In this document: positions 62,608 through 64,000 of the stretch, piece after piece | Layout of the letters: each line of letters starts with the position of its first letter | Position numbering within the stretch: the first letter of the stretch is position 1 | Source of the DNA: Bogoriella caseilytica | Lineage (GTDB): Bacteria; Actinomycetota; Actinomycetes; Actinomycetales; Actinomycetaceae | Direction: 5' to 3' | Length of the DNA: 64,000 bases | Assembly (NCBI RefSeq): GCF_003752405.1 | Contig: NZ_RKHK01000001.1 | Span: forward strand, 992,001-1,056,000 | Position numbers and translations under genes: made by a program | Notes under the pieces: model-generated | The model's database searches: none | Seen by the model: only the letters and a program-made list of their open reading frames with translations | Told to the model about the DNA's origin: nothing

Positions 62608-62621
62608 TCGAACCGATTCGA
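62608..62621. promoter_or_regulatory. Second LacI operator, upstream of the arabinoside operon
   Basis: TCGAACCGATTCGA, a 14-base palindrome with one imperfect pair, matching the core of the first operator. Centre-to-centre distance is about 86 bases, close to eight helical turns, compatible with a repression loop. Confidence 0.65.
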
Positions 62622-62699
62622 AACGGTGGCCGTCCGGAATACGCCGCCTCGGCAGCGCGGCCCCCGCGCGCTTGTCTGCCGCCCGCGCCCCTCCGCGCG

Positions 62700-62745
62700 C
62701 TTGTCTGCGGTTCTGGCCCTGATAGGGGCCGGAACCGCAGACAAG
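62700..62745. terminator. Long hairpin between clpB and the lacI promoter region
   Basis: CTTGTCTGCGGTTCTGGCCC (62700-62719) pairs with 62726-62745 over 20 positions with one G-T pair, loop of 6. It lies 29 bases after the clpB stop, so it most likely ends clpB transcription. A partial direct copy of its left end, GCGCGCTTGTCTGC, also occurs at 62666-62679. Confidence 0.7.
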
Positions 62746-62774
62746 TCACCCCGAGGCGGGTCGTGGGGCGGGGC

Positions 62775-64000
62775 TCAGCGCACGCGAAGCGCCAGGCGAG
62801 GGCCGCTCCGGGAGCCCGTCGGCGCTGAACGGGGCGCGTCAGGGCCAGCCGGGCGGTCTGCCTTGGCCCCATCCATGCCGCCGAACTGCGCTGGATCGAT
62901 CTCGGGGCGGTCGACCACCACGGTCTGGCCGTCCTGGACCTCACCACCGAGCAGCAGGCGGGCCAGCGGGTCACCGATCTCGCGCTGCACCAGACGGCGC
63001 AGCGGCCGCGCACCGTAAGCCGGGTCGTAGCCTTCCAGGGCGAGCCACTCGCGGGCCGCCGTGGTGACCTCGAGCCGGATTCTGCGGTCGGCCAGGCGGG
63101 CAGCGAACCGGTCCACCTGCAGGTCCACGATCGTGCCGAGCTCGGCCACACTGAGCGCGTCGAAGACGACCACGTCATCGAGCCGGTTGAGGAACTCCGG
63201 CTTGAAGTGCGCACGCACCGCACGCATCACCCCGGAACGCTGTTCGGCCTCGGGCAGGGTCTGGTCCACCAGATACTGCGAGCCGAGGTTGGACGTCAGC
63301 ACCAGGATCGTGTTGCGGAAGTCGACCGTGCGCCCCTGGCCGTCGGTGAGCCGGCCGTCGTCGAGCACCTGGAGCAGCAGGTCGAAGACCTCGGGGTGGG
63401 CCTTCTCCACCTCGTCGAGCAACACCACGGAGTAGGGGCGACGCCGCACCGCCTCGGTGAGCTGACCGCCCTCCTCGTAGCCCACATAACCCGGAGGTGC
63501 CCCCACCAGTCGAGCCACCGAGTGCTTCTCGCCGTACTCCGACATGTCGATGCGCACCACGGCGCGCTCGTCATCGAAGAGGTAGTCCGCCAGGGACTTC
63601 GCGAGTTCGGTCTTTCCCACCCCGGTGGGGCCGAGGAAGAGGAAGGAGCCCGTGGGCCGGTCCGGGTCGGCGACGCCGGCACGTGAACGGCGCACTGCGT
63701 CTGAGACCGAGCGCACGGCGTCGCGCTGGCCGATGAGGCGCTGGCCGAGCACATCCTCCATGTGCAGCAGCTTCTCGCTCTCGCCCTGCAGGAGGCGGCC
63801 CACTGGGATCCCGGTCCACGAGGCCACGACCTCGGCCACCTCATCGGCCGAGACCTTGTCCGCAATCATGGGCGGCTCCCCACCATTGGCACCCCCGGAA
63901 CCGCCGGCAGCCTCGGCCGCCTCGGCCTCGGCGATGGCGCGCTCGACGGCGGGGATCTCGCCGTAGCGCAAGCGCCCGGCGTCCTCGTAGCGACCTTCGC
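62775..64000 (-). CDS. clpB: ATP-dependent chaperone ClpB (C-terminal part; N-terminus off the right edge)
   Basis: About 408 residues visible; the frame is open to the window edge. It contains the end of the middle region ([15 protein letters not shown]), then the second AAA+ domain: Walker A GPTGVGKT, substrate loop GYVGYEEGG, Walker [12 protein letters not shown], sensor-1 LTSNLGS and the GARPLRR sensor-2 Arg. ClpB works with DnaK to disaggregate proteins. The C-terminal 45 residues after VVVDRPEID are a Pro/Ala/Gly/Arg-rich tail not usual in ClpB. Confidence 0.94.
   Translation of the reverse strand, partial: EGRYEDAGRLRYGEIPAVERAIAEAEAAEAAGGSGGANGGEPPMIADKVSADEVAEVVASWTGIPVGRLLQGESEKLLHMEDVLGQRLIGQRDAVRSVSDAVRRSRAGVADPDRPTGSFLFLGPTGVGKTELAKSLADYLFDDERAVVRIDMSEYGEKHSVARLVGAPPGYVGYEEGGQLTEAVRRRPYSVVLLDEVEKAHPEVFDLLLQVLDDGRLTDGQGRTVDFRNTILVLTSNLGSQYLVDQTLPEAEQRSGVMRAVRAHFKPEFLNRLDDVVVFDALSVAELGTIVDLQVDRFAARLADRRIRLEVTTAAREWLALEGYDPAYGARPLRRLVQREIGDPLARLLLGGEVQDGQTVVVDRPEIDPAQFGGMDGAKADRPAGPDAPRSAPTGSRSGPRLALRVR

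Overview
The window comes from a high-GC Gram-positive chromosome. Dense GC-rich coding, many 1-4 base start/stop overlaps, GTG starts, probable leaderless promoters (TANNNT six to eight bases before the start codon) and gene families typical of Actinobacteria all point that way. Micrococcales, in the Ruania/Georgenia/Beutenbergia neighbourhood, is my best guess, but that is inference. I saw no rRNA, tRNA, CRISPR array, transposase or phage gene; this is ordinary chromosome with several sugar-utilisation islands.

Layout. 1-5878: a fatty-acid beta-oxidation module (acyl-CoA oxidase, TetR regulator, thiolase, FabG4-type reductase, MaoC hydratase) arranged around one perfect TetR operator. 5910-8839: a sulfurtransferase, then purQ-purS-purC on the minus strand. 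9004-10440: gnd. 10542-22539: a complete L-rhamnoside system on the minus strand (sugar ABC importer, cytoplasmic GH78 rhamnosidase, rhamnose isomerase, aldolase/dehydrogenase fusion, rhamnulokinase) with a divergent LacI regulator and two matching operators. 22601-26459: GH3 glycosidase and an aldehyde dehydrogenase. 26521-29133: purD and purA. 29196-31880: SpoIIE/PP2C phosphatase and a STAS antagonist (partner-switch regulation). 32011-33030: class II fructose-bisphosphate aldolase. 33139-40582: an oligopeptide/nickel-type ABC importer with an unusually long permease, interrupted by an inverted PH-domain membrane gene. 41025-48983: a four-gene FtsX/FtsX/ATPase/ATPase operon. 49259-51813: two CNNM/CorC-type membrane proteins. 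51844-55293: TrmH-family methyltransferase, SDR, pyrE, LemA and a small membrane protein. 55372-56187: serine hydrolase. 56236-62508: a second sugar island with GH127 beta-L-arabinofuranosidase, an ABC importer and a LacI repressor that heads the operon. 62775-64000: the C-terminal part of ClpB, cut by the window edge.

How the genes work together. Both sugar islands follow the same logic: a lipoprotein captures an oligosaccharide or glycoside, two MalF/MalG-type permeases import it (the ATPase is not encoded here and is presumably shared), and glycosidases without signal peptides cleave it inside the cell. The rhamnose released goes through isomerase, kinase and aldolase to DHAP and lactaldehyde, feeding the central-carbon enzymes (fba, gnd) in the same window. 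In both islands the predicted LacI operators sit on or next to a predicted -10 element. Convergent gene pairs are mostly closed by GC-rich hairpins without a T-tract.
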